A stretch of 42,519 bases of DNA, taken from positions 1 through 42,519 of the IMG/VR virus record IMGVR_UViG_3300010379_000014, one strand, 5' to 3'. This document shows, piece by piece, positions 1-7,327 of the stretch (positions are counted from its first letter, which is position 1; the number at the start of each line of letters is the position of its first letter). The stretch is from a virus. Below the pieces are notes generated by a model. It saw nothing but the letters and a program-made list of their open reading frames with translations. It did not search any database and was not told the DNA's origin. A program made the position numbers and the translations under genes.

Positions 1-1
1 T

Positions 2-151
2 CATTGGACGAGTATGCTGGAAGTATCAAAGCTGAGTTTAAGAGAAAAAAGCTGTTGTAAGCCTTGCAACTGGGCAAAGGCGAAGATGACCTATAAAGAA
101 TTTCTTGCATGGGTCAAACGAGTACACACCAATCTATTCAAATCAGAGTAA
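2..151 (+). CDS. 3' end of HNH homing endonuclease (partial)
   Basis: The frame is open from the left edge and ends at TAA 149-151. The last ~30 residues (CCKPCNWAKAKMTYKEFLAW...) match the usual C-terminal tail of phage HNH endonucleases: a CxxC-CN pair followed by AK and a helix used in HNH genes elsewhere in this window (compare 15567-16358). The first 18 codons do not look like the preceding HNH core, so an upstream frameshift or decay is possible. The active site lies outside the window. Confidence 0.55.
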   Translation, partial: HWTSMLEVSKLSLREKSCCKPCNWAKAKMTYKEFLAWVKRVHTNLFKSE

Positions 152-311
152 TATAGGGATGTGGCTGTCTACTCGGACGCTATCTGCGTTAGGTTAGTGA
201 CCCCCTTGATACGAATTCACTTGCAGGTATCAGGGAGCAGGTCGCCATCCGTATAGGGGGCCACAATTTTCCTTGAGGTGCTTTCTCTACCCCGCAAGAA
301 CCAGAAGACTG
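152..311 (+). other. Intergenic region with hairpin
   Basis: No convincing gene is seen. CCCTTGATAC and GTATCAGGG flank a short loop (about 212-240) and form a stem with one bulged T. Outer bases GGATG (157) and CATCC (near 250) could close a larger fold. Function is unknown; a leader or processed RNA for the following gene is possible. Confidence 0.3.
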
Positions 312-1034
312 ATGGACGTTACTCTTCTCACATACGATGACCTGTTCTGGCCGTTAGGCCGTCAAGAGAGCACCCCGGAGTATCGACTGGGATGTGGCAA
401 TTGGCCTCGGAGCCACAAGATTGACCCGTATCCCTGCTACACTCACGATGTAGAGAAGGTGCGGGAACTCACGGCTGAGTGTGAAGAAGCTTTCCCTCTC
501 ACCGGCACCAAGACTGCTTGCTATCTTCTCTCACACGAAGACATTGACCGCATCAACGGCGTCACATTCAGTGACACACTCTACAAGCAAAAGGGAGAGT
601 CAACGAAATGTGGTTGTGGTTGCGACCGCGACGTTACCCTTCATCCACTGGCGACGTGGATAGTGCTTCCCGGCAAACGCATCCCCCCTCACCCAGCGAT
701 GACTCGTTACCTCATCTCTCATGAGTATGGGCACATGGTCTGGAACCACATCCTTAAGATGTTGAAATACAGCGACGGATGCGAGAATAAACTCTACGAG
801 CTTTACATGAAGACCCGTGGTGTGGCAGACTATACTACAACCTACTCTGGGGGCAAATGGCACCTAAACCCCGGTGAGATTATGGCGAATGATTTCCGCC
901 TTATCTTTACCAACCAAGAACGCGAGTTCTGGCCGCACCCAGTGCCGCTTCCAGAAGAGACACCCATCGTTGAATGGTGGGCGAACATTCACATACAAGC
1001 CACGGGAGGGAATGATGGAAAATCCAGCGGATAA
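312..1034 (+). CDS. Putative zinc metallopeptidase (HExxH)
   Basis: A 240-aa protein counted from ATG 312; a TTG at 273 would add 13 residues but has no better ribosome site. Residues 137-141 are HEYGH, the HExxH zinc-binding and catalytic motif, inside a helix (SHEYGHMVWNH). The later GEIMANDFR (Glu about 189) fits the third zinc ligand of gluzincin-like peptidases. A CGCGC cluster near residue 100 may bind a second metal. The substrate is unknown; related phage peptidases are small cytoplasmic enzymes. The 3' end overlaps the next gene by 23 bp, so the two are probably co-translated. Confidence 0.65.
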   Translation: MDVTLLTYDDLFWPLGRQESTPEYRLGCGNWPRSHKIDPYPCYTHDVEKVRELTAECEEAFPLTGTKTACYLLSHEDIDRINGVTFSDTLYKQKGESTKCGCGCDRDVTLHPLATWIVLPGKRIPPHPAMTRYLISHEYGHMVWNHILKMLKYSDGCENKLYELYMKTRGVADYTTTYSGGKWHLNPGEIMANDFRLIFTNQEREFWPHPVPLPEETPIVEWWANIHIQATGGNDGKSSG

Positions 1035-1233
1035 GCCACCGTACGATTTCAGCGATTATGAGGAGTACGTTCCTCACGAAGACTCGAAGATTCCGCCGAA
1101 GTCCTGCTCATGTTGCCCTACGTCGAGTCCGAAGTGGGAGATTGGACCTAACCTCTCCGTTATTCTTTTCGTTGTTGCCCTCATGTTGGGGATGGCTCTC
1201 TTCGTCTTTGTCAGTGGCAAATTTCCCCACTAA
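1012..1233 (+). CDS. Small C-terminally anchored membrane protein
   Basis: A 73-aa protein that starts at ATG 1012 behind GGGAGG. It has an acidic N-terminal half, a CSCC cluster around residues 32-35, and one hydrophobic segment of about 20 residues near the C-terminus ending in SGKFPH. The likely topology is a single membrane span with the Cys-rich part in the cytoplasm. I do not recognise a family. The start lies inside the preceding peptidase gene, as in a translationally coupled operon. Confidence 0.6.
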   Translation: MMENPADKPPYDFSDYEEYVPHEDSKIPPKSCSCCPTSSPKWEIGPNLSVILFVVALMLGMALFVFVSGKFPH

Positions 1234-1297
1234 AACTGAGAGAATTCTTCGTGAGGCAAAAATTTTCCGATTTTAGCTCTCTTGGGTAGAGGGCATA

Positions 1298-1903
1298 ATG
1301 CACTACACGGAACTGTATTCAGGTGATGAGGAGCGACTTAAGGATGGATTGACTATCCTTGAGAGGGTCGTAGACCGCAGCCTATTAGACATCTGGATAT
1401 ATGGGATTACATCTGACCCCGCCATCCTTGACGTTGCAAAAGAAGCCATCGTCGCCGACACTGAAGGCAGTGAACTAACACTTGACGAAAGCGACATTGA
1501 ACTCACCGAGGTCGCACTCGCTCTACCCGCTTCTAGTGACTCCCTAAATCTTCTTCTCGGAAGTGGTTACCCGCTTCGCGACCTCACCTTCCTATATCAG
1601 GGAGGAGAAGGAGAAGGGATAAGAGACGTGACGTTCTCCGGTTCTCACACCACTTCTGGAACTGTTACAATAGACAAGTTAGGTAAACGAGCCCTCGCAG
1701 AGAGCAACACTTATCTGGATGAGTTCCTGAGGAAAAGAGGCAGTGGAACCATGGCACAGATTCCCAAGAAGGTACAGCGGAGTGAGGAAGCAACAGTGAA
1801 TGCTCCACATGTACCGGAGCCACCGGCACTACAAACACCACAGCCTGTAGCCAAGCAAACGTCACTCAATATATCGGCACTCGTGGAGGACTTCCTTGGG
1901 TAG
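1298..1903 (+). CDS. Hypothetical phage protein, 201 aa
   Basis: Starts at ATG 1298 behind GAGGGC. The first ~125 residues look like a globular alpha/beta domain. Residues 145-185 are a proline- and lysine-rich linker, followed by a short amphipathic tail (ISALVEDFLG). The last codons overlap the TTG start of the next gene, so the pair is coupled. No family is recognised. Confidence 0.6.
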   Translation: MHYTELYSGDEERLKDGLTILERVVDRSLLDIWIYGITSDPAILDVAKEAIVADTEGSELTLDESDIELTEVALALPASSDSLNLLLGSGYPLRDLTFLYQGGEGEGIRDVTFSGSHTTSGTVTIDKLGKRALAESNTYLDEFLRKRGSGTMAQIPKKVQRSEEATVNAPHVPEPPALQTPQPVAKQTSLNISALVEDFLG

Positions 1904-2249
1904 AACAGAACTCAAACCGGGAGTTTCTGAGGCGAGGCCGATTGCACCCTTACCCCAACCGGGACTTGCGCCTGAAAAACCCGGCTACGTAAAAGTTCGT
2001 CTCCTGTATCTGACTCCTGAGCCCCAACACCTTCGCAGCTTGCAATTAGCGTACGCCTACAGCATCCGCCCCCCATATAATGAAGAAGTTGCCATCCTCC
2101 TGCCTCGTATGAAAGTGTTCACCCTTCTTGAGACTTTCATCCCGTTTTTCGAGACGCTTCAGAATTCCGGCGTCATCTCCAAAGACTCCAAGTTGCGGGA
2201 TTTCCGTATCCTAGATGAAGATAATTTGACCCTCTCTTATATTTTTTGA
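1896..2249 (+). CDS. Hypothetical protein, 117 aa, TTG start
   Basis: Starts with TTG at 1896, correctly spaced behind GGAGGA (1885-1890) inside the previous gene; this ribosome site decides the start. The N-terminal ~30 residues are proline-rich and the rest looks like a compact fold. The same P-rich character at the end of the upstream protein hints that the two interact or were once one gene. Function unknown. Confidence 0.55.
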   Translation: MGRTELKPGVSEARPIAPLPQPGLAPEKPGYVKVRLLYLTPEPQHLRSLQLAYAYSIRPPYNEEVAILLPRMKVFTLLETFIPFFETLQNSGVISKDSKLRDFRILDEDNLTLSYIF

Positions 2250-2257
2250 CAAAATAC

Positions 2258-2287
2258 TAGCCAAAATGCCTGTCGCTCTCGTATACT
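2258..2287 (+). promoter_or_regulatory. Phage promoter, type A
   Basis: TAGCCA (2258-2263), 18-bp spacer, TATACT (2282-2287). It matches the same element at 8366, 11183, 12766, 23772, 27906 and 28500. It should drive the small-gene operon from 2297 on. Confidence 0.65.
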
Positions 2288-2296
2288 TGGGGGTAT

Positions 2297-2377
2297 ATGG
2301 GCAACCTGCCAAAGCGTGATACACTCGGCGACCGGCTCGTGAAAAAAGCAACCGGGAACTGGCCGTTAAGACCATGA
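2297..2377 (+). CDS. 26-aa leader peptide or small gene
   Basis: ATG 2297 lies 9 nt after the -10 element and the frame ends with TGA directly abutting the ATG of the next ORF. The peptide is basic (MGNLPKRDTLGDRL...). Too short to identify; position and junction are the only support. Confidence 0.35.
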   Translation: MGNLPKRDTLGDRLVKKATGNWPLRP

Positions 2378-2569
2378 ATGGTGTTCGCGCCTCTCTTGGC
2401 TTGCCCCCACTGCCTAAGCAACAGGTGCAGTAGCGGAGACCAAGCGGCACAATCTGATGAATTCATTTTGTGGCAGCTTCCACTTCATGTTGTTGATGGG
2501 TTTGTATACCCACTGGATGTTGTCAAGTTCGTATCCTCGGTTGGACCAAGTTTGAGCGGCTACACATGA
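2378..2569 (+). CDS. Small protein with CPHC motif, 63 aa
   Basis: Starts at ATG 2378 immediately after the stop of the 26-aa frame. Contains CPHC at residues 9-12 and another Cys at 17; the rest is hydrophobic and not Cys-rich, so a full zinc ribbon is not obvious. Its stop overlaps the next start as ATGA, supporting translation. No family recognised. Confidence 0.4.
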   Translation: MVFAPLLACPHCLSNRCSSGDQAAQSDEFILWQLPLHVVDGFVYPLDVVKFVSSVGPSLSGYT

Positions 2570-2727
2570 AGAGCATGAAGTATCTCATGCGTAGCTTCCA
2601 GCCGTCGTCCTCGTCTATCTGGTGGACCTTCATTCTGTCTGTGGTGCTCAATCTCGGTCTGGCTATCCTTTGGGTTAAGCTGGACCTTGGAGAACAGCAG
2701 AGCCGGGGCTATCAGGACTACTATTGA
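2566..2727 (+). CDS. Small single-span membrane protein, 53 aa
   Basis: ATG 2566 overlaps the previous stop (ATGA). The N-terminal ~18 residues are basic and Ser-rich. A ~21-residue hydrophobic span (WWTFILSVVLNLGLAILWV) follows, then a short polar tail ending QDYY. Likely inner membrane. It sits just before a LemA-like membrane protein. Confidence 0.55.
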   Translation: MKSMKYLMRSFQPSSSSIWWTFILSVVLNLGLAILWVKLDLGEQQSRGYQDYY

Positions 2728-2766
2728 GTTCGGTCAAAACGTAGTATCATTGAAAGGGAGAGAATC

Positions 2767-3357
2767 ATGAGCAAAGCTTTAATCGCAGTGTTGGGTGTCT
2801 TCGGGGTGTTCGCCCTGATAGGCGTAGGGTTGGTCGTCGGGTATGTCGGTTTCTCGAACGATGCCAACGCATTCGAAGTGGACATTCCTGCTCAGTATCA
2901 ACAGATGAAGAACGTCTACGACAACGGCTGGAAACAGGTCATGGAGACCGCACAGGTTCCGCAGAACTACACTGAGGATATGCAGAAGGTGTGGCAGGGC
3001 GCTCTCACGGGTCGCTATGGTGCCAACGGCTCTCAGGCTACGCTTCAGTTCATCAAGGAAGCAAACCCGCAGATTGACGCCAGCCTGTACAAAAAGGTGC
3101 AGGAGCAGATTGAGTCGTTCCATGCCACCTTTACGGCGGCTCAGACGAAGATTATCAGTGAGAAGCAAGCCTATGGTCTCATGCTGAAGGCGACGACCTC
3201 CGGGCGCTTCTACAACACGATTGGCAGCTATCCTCACATCCAGTGCGGTGTACCGGATGGTGCGGAAGACAAGTATGCCATTCTGACATCGGACAAGACT
3301 GAGACCGACTTCCAGCTTCACAAGGCTGACGCTCTCGACCTGCGTCCCAAAAAGTAA
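2767..3357 (+). CDS. LemA-like membrane-anchored protein
   Basis: A 196-aa protein with ATG 2767 behind GAAAGGGAG. Residues ~5-28 form an N-terminal membrane span. The rest is mostly helical with the pattern YDNGWKQVMETAQVPQ, RYGANGSQAT and AQTKIISEKQAYG, which recalls LemA-family proteins carried by several phages (N-terminal anchor, outward helical bundle). The role of phage LemA-like proteins is unknown; a host-envelope effect is an inference. A UUCG hairpin follows the stop. Confidence 0.55.
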   Translation: MSKALIAVLGVFGVFALIGVGLVVGYVGFSNDANAFEVDIPAQYQQMKNVYDNGWKQVMETAQVPQNYTEDMQKVWQGALTGRYGANGSQATLQFIKEANPQIDASLYKKVQEQIESFHATFTAAQTKIISEKQAYGLMLKATTSGRFYNTIGSYPHIQCGVPDGAEDKYAILTSDKTETDFQLHKADALDLRPKK

Positions 3358-3362
3358 ACTTC

Positions 3363-3380
3363 GCGGGACTTCGGTCCCGC
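3363..3380 (+). promoter_or_regulatory. UUCG-capped hairpin between LemA-like and lipoprotein genes
   Basis: GCGGGAC, TTCG, GTCCCGC form a 7-bp stem with the very stable UUCG tetraloop. No T-run follows, so it is not a standard terminator; transcript stabilisation or processing is more likely. Confidence 0.6.
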
Positions 3381-3402
3381 CCCAACTTCTCCGGAGATAA
3401 TC

Positions 3403-3888
3403 ATGAAATTCGCATCGACTCTGTTACTGGCTCTCGTTAGTCTTGTTCCCTTGACCGGATGCACCAAGCTGACCGGCTCCGGAGAGAAGGTGGGCTCCGT
3501 TATCAAGGTTGCCCATGAGGGGTTCTTCTTCAAGACGGATGAAGTGGAAATCGTTCGTGGTGGAATGAACAATGGCTCTGGTGCATTCTCAACCACCCCG
3601 CTTAATGGCACGGTGAATGACGACGCCCTACTGGCCCAGTTGAAGGATGCTCTCAACAACCAGTACGAAGTGAAGGTGCAGTACCGGGATTACTGGTGGA
3701 CACCCCTCTCCTCCGACAGTAACAGCCGATACATTGTGGCTGTGCAGAAACTGGATAAGGTGCAGACACAGCCAACCTCTCAACCGGCTGCTCCGGGACC
3801 AACCTCCCCGACTGACAGTGTGATTGATAACCCCGTATTTGAAATCCACAATGGGTCGATTGTTATTCGACAGAAGGATAAACCATGA
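3403..3888 (+). CDS. Phage lipoprotein
   Basis: A 161-aa protein starting at ATG 3403 behind CCGGAG. A signal peptide ends in the lipobox LTGC (Cys 20). The segment GEKVGSVIKVAHEGFFFKT followed by RGGMNNGSG is shared by a lipoprotein family common in tailed phages, sometimes mislabelled 6-phosphogluconate dehydrogenase. The C-terminal third is Pro/Thr/Ser-rich. Probably a lipid-anchored envelope protein made during infection. Its stop overlaps the next start (ATGA). Confidence 0.65.
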   Translation: MKFASTLLLALVSLVPLTGCTKLTGSGEKVGSVIKVAHEGFFFKTDEVEIVRGGMNNGSGAFSTTPLNGTVNDDALLAQLKDALNNQYEVKVQYRDYWWTPLSSDSNSRYIVAVQKLDKVQTQPTSQPAAPGPTSPTDSVIDNPVFEIHNGSIVIRQKDKP

Positions 3889-4019
3889 AGTACAGATTTC
3901 TTGTTCTCGCGGTAGCTCTCATTGCAATCATCATGCTGGCGGCGGTAGCTCCTACGCTTCACGCTCAGAGCAGCAGTTCCAGCAGCACGCCGGTATGGCA
4001 TTCTGGTGGCAGGTCATGA
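3885..4019 (+). CDS. Small secreted or membrane peptide, 44 aa
   Basis: ATG 3885 overlaps the lipoprotein stop. It has Lys at residue 2, a ~22-residue hydrophobic core, then AHAQ resembling a signal peptidase I site, then a Ser-rich tail. ATGA overlaps at both ends support it as a real gene. Confidence 0.55.
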   Translation: MKYRFLVLAVALIAIIMLAAVAPTLHAQSSSSSSTPVWHSGGRS

Positions 4020-4096
4020 AGCGGCTGTTCTTCGGCTATCAGGTTCTCGACAAGAAGGAAGGTCGCACGAAGACGTACAAGCGTCAGGAACCGTGA
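4016..4096 (+). CDS. 26-aa basic peptide
   Basis: ATG 4016 overlaps the previous stop (ATGA) and its own stop overlaps the GTG of the next gene (GTGA). MKRLFFGYQVLDKKEG... is strongly basic. Support is positional only. Confidence 0.4.
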   Translation: MKRLFFGYQVLDKKEGRTKTYKRQEP

Positions 4097-4371
4097 AAAA
4101 TGCAGACGCTTGGAGAGCCTTCCTGAATAAGGAAAAAGCGGTGAGAGCCAAGACCCCCGCCTTCATACTCCAAGCAATCGCCACTCGTCGTGTGCCTGTT
4201 GAAACCAAGAACATTGGAAAGTATTATGGCGGAACGTGGTTCACTGTTTACGGCGGGTTGGTTAATCAGTACCTGTGCTTGAACGGTAAAGACTATGCCA
4301 CGTACCCGGCTGCATTTCCCGCTGCGGCTACGGAATTGGGTCGCAAATTCGGTATCATGGTGGAGTGGTGA
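4093..4371 (+). CDS. Hypothetical protein, 92 aa
   Basis: Starts with GTG 4093 in a GTGA overlap. The chain has a basic helix (FLNKEKAVRAKTPAF) and a Gly/Tyr-rich beta segment (KYYGGTWFTVYGGL). No family recognised. Ends in a TGATG junction with the next gene. Confidence 0.55.
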   Translation: MKNADAWRAFLNKEKAVRAKTPAFILQAIATRRVPVETKNIGKYYGGTWFTVYGGLVNQYLCLNGKDYATYPAAFPAAATELGRKFGIMVEW

Positions 4372-4595
4372 TGAAAAAGAAAACGCTCAAGAAAATTCTC
4401 GCTATTGAATCCATCCTCACCGAACTTATAGTGAGAAGTCACGATGGCCCAGCTTGGTCCTCGCGAGTGCAAGCCGAACGCATTTACGAAGCAGTGACGA
4501 ATAAGAAGGCTCGGGAGAAACTCAAAAAACCATGGGAACACATGGCGATAACTTTGCCCGGTGATAGTATTAAAGGGCATGGCTGCACAGACTGA
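4371..4595 (+). CDS. Hypothetical basic protein, 74 aa
   Basis: ATG 4371 shares a base with the preceding stop. Lys-rich N-terminus, mostly helical. Function unknown. Confidence 0.5.
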   Translation: MKKKTLKKILAIESILTELIVRSHDGPAWSSRVQAERIYEAVTNKKAREKLKKPWEHMAITLPGDSIKGHGCTD

Positions 4596-5124
4596 CAACA
4601 ATACCTTCAAGAAGTTGAGTACCGAAGAACGGGTATTCTCAACTGGAGCACAACGAGACACAAGCAATGGAAAGGGAGCCTTCCACTGGATGCCATGGAC
4701 GGCTCTTTTTCTTGTGTCCCGCATTTACGAAAATGGCAACAAGCAGCGGGGCATCCGCAATTGGGAAAAGGGGATGCCAATCTCCGAGTACCTCGACTCA
4801 GCCATGCGGCACATCACCCGGTACCTCTCGGGGGAGCGCAGTGAGCCTCACCTGTCTCAGGCCACTTGGAACCTGTTGGGAGCCCTCCAGACAGCCGTTT
4901 GGGTGAAGGCGGGGCTTCGTCCCAAGGAACTGAACGACCTCCCCGACCACTATACGGGTAGGGAGCCCGGAGAGATTGACACGCTATCCCCACAAGAGGC
5001 AGAATGGCTTAAGCCTTGGGGTATTGATTTTGACACCAAGGTTGTGGAGACCCATCATACCCGAATTGAAGAGGGTATCGTAGAGGAAGCCGCGAAGACG
5101 GGACTTCTGGAAGTGGAAGACTAG
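4579..5124 (+). CDS. dATP/dGTP pyrophosphohydrolase-like protein (DUF5664)
   Basis: A 181-aa protein from ATG 4579 (GTG 4561 is an alternative). The motifs GAQRDTSNGKGAFHWMP, YENGNKQRGIRNWEKG and LDSAMRHITRYLSGE, followed by WNLLGALQTAVW, are the signature of the phage domain named dATP/dGTP diphosphohydrolase N-terminal (DUF5664), a MazG-like all-alpha fold. In some phages a relative (MazZ) clears dGTP or dATP in the 2-aminoadenine pathway, but no PurZ or DatZ is seen here, so Z-DNA synthesis is not supported. Likely cytoplasmic nucleotide-pool control. Confidence 0.7.
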   Translation: MAAQTDNNTFKKLSTEERVFSTGAQRDTSNGKGAFHWMPWTALFLVSRIYENGNKQRGIRNWEKGMPISEYLDSAMRHITRYLSGERSEPHLSQATWNLLGALQTAVWVKAGLRPKELNDLPDHYTGREPGEIDTLSPQEAEWLKPWGIDFDTKVVETHHTRIEEGIVEEAAKTGLLEVED

Positions 5125-5167
5125 GGTAATACCCTACTTGCCGAGGTTTGGTAAAAGAGGTTTGAGT

Positions 5168-5410
5168 ATGTTGAGCTACAAGTACATCGGCAAGGCGGTC
5201 CCAACGGAGATTCGCAACGCTCTGGATATTTTGATTGAACGGTTCGATTTGGAGTATGCAGACACCTACCGCTTTTCTCCTCTGGACGACCCGCAGGGCA
5301 TGGAAGAGTTCGAGTTTATCTCTAACCATGGCTGCTGTGGGTCGTTCGAACACGAAGTTGACGACTCCACCGGACGTAAGTGGATGGTGGGTTGCAACTA
5401 CGGGCATTAA
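5168..5410 (+). CDS. Hypothetical protein, 80 aa
   Basis: Starts at ATG 5168 behind AAGAGG. Contains SNHGCCGSFEHEV near the C-terminus, with vicinal cysteines and histidines that could bind metal. A 10-bp hairpin follows the stop. No family recognised. Confidence 0.5.
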   Translation: MLSYKYIGKAVPTEIRNALDILIERFDLEYADTYRFSPLDDPQGMEEFEFISNHGCCGSFEHEVDDSTGRKWMVGCNYGH

Positions 5411-5420
5411 AAACAATTTC

Positions 5421-5462
5421 GGGCTTCCTTTATAGATGCGTATTTCCACTGTAAGGAAGCCC
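5421..5462 (+). promoter_or_regulatory. Hairpin sequestering the ribosome site of the 617-aa gene
   Basis: GGGCTTCCTT (5421-5430) is the exact complement of AAGGAAGCCC (5453-5462), with a 22-nt loop. The 3' arm contains the only AAGGA ribosome site for ATG 5467, so the folded RNA should block initiation. Confidence 0.65.
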
Positions 5463-5466
5463 ACAC

Positions 5467-7320
5467 ATGCCTTTCGCCAAAGTATCGTACGTCGCTCACG
5501 TTCCCGGCCACCACAACTCCAAGGGGGAACTTGCTGAGTGGGTCGTAAAATCCCATGAAACTGGGAAAATTCTTACCAGCTATGGCTCAGAAGAGGCCGC
5601 TAAAAAGGGGCTGCAAAACATGCACGCTCACTCCGGCTCTTTGAAAACGGCGGTGACGACCTCTGTCAATGCTCTCGACCCCTTCACCCGTGCTTACATC
5701 GAAGCGGCTCTCTGGTCGTCCACCGACGATGACGGCACGCCGCTGGATTCCAAGTATGGAGTGGAGGATTTTGCCCCCGATACCCTCAAGGCCATGATTG
5801 AGGACTGCAAGCAGTTTCAACAGCAGAACTCCCCTCTGTTCACCGACTGCCGACGCAGCAACGAGTACACCGACGATGAGATGGCTGGTCATGACTTCTG
5901 GTTGACTCGTGACGGGCACGATGCCGGTTTTTGGGACGGTGACTGGCCGACGACTGGCGACCAGCTTACAGCGGCTTCAAAGAAGTTTGGTGAAGCTGAC
6001 CTGTACATTGGTGACGATGGGTACATTTACCAATATGGTAAAGAAACTCCCGGTCCTGTTCCACCCCGTGAAGATTACAACCCCACCCAAGAGGAACTAG
6101 CTGACTTGAAAGCGATGGGAATTCAAGGTTCGAAGAAGACGGCCATCTACATCGAAGAACAGTGGGAAGACATTCTCCAGAAGAAAGGCTACGTCGTAGA
6201 TGAGAGCAAAGACTCTGACTGGAATGACACGATGTATGTCAACCCGCAGATGCCTGAAATCTCCGTGATGATTCATGAAGGCGGCGGGGATGAGTCTTAC
6301 TTTGTTGTTGAATTTAACGGGGGGCTTTTGGAGCAGGGCGAGAATCCTGATACCCTCTGGCAGACCTTGGATAAGGCGGTGAAACTCTACCGTGATTCCA
6401 TCAAGCATGAACGCGAGTTCAATGATGCTGATAAAGAAGAACTCAAGACCATGGGTGTTCTCGGTTCCAAGAATCCCCTGCTCCAGAAAAAGAAGGCACT
6501 ATTGCCAACGCCCAAGTACGATTACGAGGCTAACGGCAATGACGTAGTGCTCATCTCCCCGCAGCACGCAACCAAGTTGCTGGAGGGGAACGATGCGAGG
6601 GACTTTTGGGTTGCTCTTGACGCTCTTGAGGATGAAGACATTACAGGGGCTGAACTTCGGTTGCAACAGTTAATTCAATCCTTCATGAGCAAACAGCCCC
6701 ACGCGGTCTCTGCCAGCTACATGATTCAGGTCGAAGCCAGCACGTTTCTCAACAAGAAAGCGACCGCCTCTCCTGTATTCATCTCCAACGTTCAGTACAA
6801 GGACAATCGGATTGAAAAATTCCGCTTCACAACCAACCTCAAGAAGGCTAAGGTCTTCTCACGCATGGCAGCGGTGAGTGTTCAGCGTCAGTTAGCCGAC
6901 TTCCGCATGGGTGGAAGTTTGAAACTCGCCGATGAATCCCTTGAAGAAGTCAAGGAGGAGGACTACGGGCAGGAAGTGATTATCGACATCCACGGCGTCC
7001 CACCTGAGTTCTTCAACAAGAACGATGTCAGAAAATTTACTGAGGCGTTGTGTGACGCAATCGGGATGAAGCGCGGCCCCAACTATGTGTGGGGTGACGA
7101 CAACGAACTGGGAACCATGCACAATCCCAAGGCAGATGGAATTAGCTGTGTGCAATTTCTGTACTCCAGCAGCATTACTATGCACGCCATTGATGAACTG
7201 CAAAAAGTGTTTATCAATGTCTTCTCATGTAAGACATTCGATTCGGAGATAGTGAAGAAATTTGTCGAAGAGAAAATCGGCGGACAAATCGTAAGCTTCC
7301 ACGACTTCAAGAGGATATAA
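5467..7320 (+). CDS. Large multidomain phage protein, 617 aa
   Basis: Residues 1-55 form a small domain (PGHHNSKGELAEWVV...). Residues ~70-190 are a conserved phage domain found in many tailed phages (DPFTRAYIEAALWSS, GHDFWLTRDGHDAGFWDGDW). Two near-repeats, DLKAMGIQGSKK (~215) and ELKTMGVLGSKN (~330), each precede a further domain, so the protein looks built from duplicated modules. The last ~150 residues are a separate fold ending SFHDFKRI. Function unknown; acidic and cytoplasmic in appearance. Expression is probably controlled by the hairpin at 5421-5462. Confidence 0.65.
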   Translation: MPFAKVSYVAHVPGHHNSKGELAEWVVKSHETGKILTSYGSEEAAKKGLQNMHAHSGSLKTAVTTSVNALDPFTRAYIEAALWSSTDDDGTPLDSKYGVEDFAPDTLKAMIEDCKQFQQQNSPLFTDCRRSNEYTDDEMAGHDFWLTRDGHDAGFWDGDWPTTGDQLTAASKKFGEADLYIGDDGYIYQYGKETPGPVPPREDYNPTQEELADLKAMGIQGSKKTAIYIEEQWEDILQKKGYVVDESKDSDWNDTMYVNPQMPEISVMIHEGGGDESYFVVEFNGGLLEQGENPDTLWQTLDKAVKLYRDSIKHEREFNDADKEELKTMGVLGSKNPLLQKKKALLPTPKYDYEANGNDVVLISPQHATKLLEGNDARDFWVALDALEDEDITGAELRLQQLIQSFMSKQPHAVSASYMIQVEASTFLNKKATASPVFISNVQYKDNRIEKFRFTTNLKKAKVFSRMAAVSVQRQLADFRMGGSLKLADESLEEVKEEDYGQEVIIDIHGVPPEFFNKNDVRKFTEALCDAIGMKRGPNYVWGDDNELGTMHNPKADGISCVQFLYSSSITMHAIDELQKVFINVFSCKTFDSEIVKKFVEEKIGGQIVSFHDFKRI

Positions 7321-7327
7321 ACAGAAA

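Noticed and set aside
2246-2251. TTGACA as the -35 for the promoter at 2282
   Set aside because: It is 30 bp from the -10; TAGCCA at 2258 has the 18-bp spacing shared with seven other sites.
2779-3321. 180-aa minus-strand ORF over the LemA-like gene
   Set aside because: No ribosome site, antisense to a well-supported gene, and no protein-like motif.
4579-5124. Z-genome (2-aminoadenine) pathway
   Set aside because: The DUF5664-type protein alone is common in phages; no PurZ, DatZ or DpoZ is in the window.
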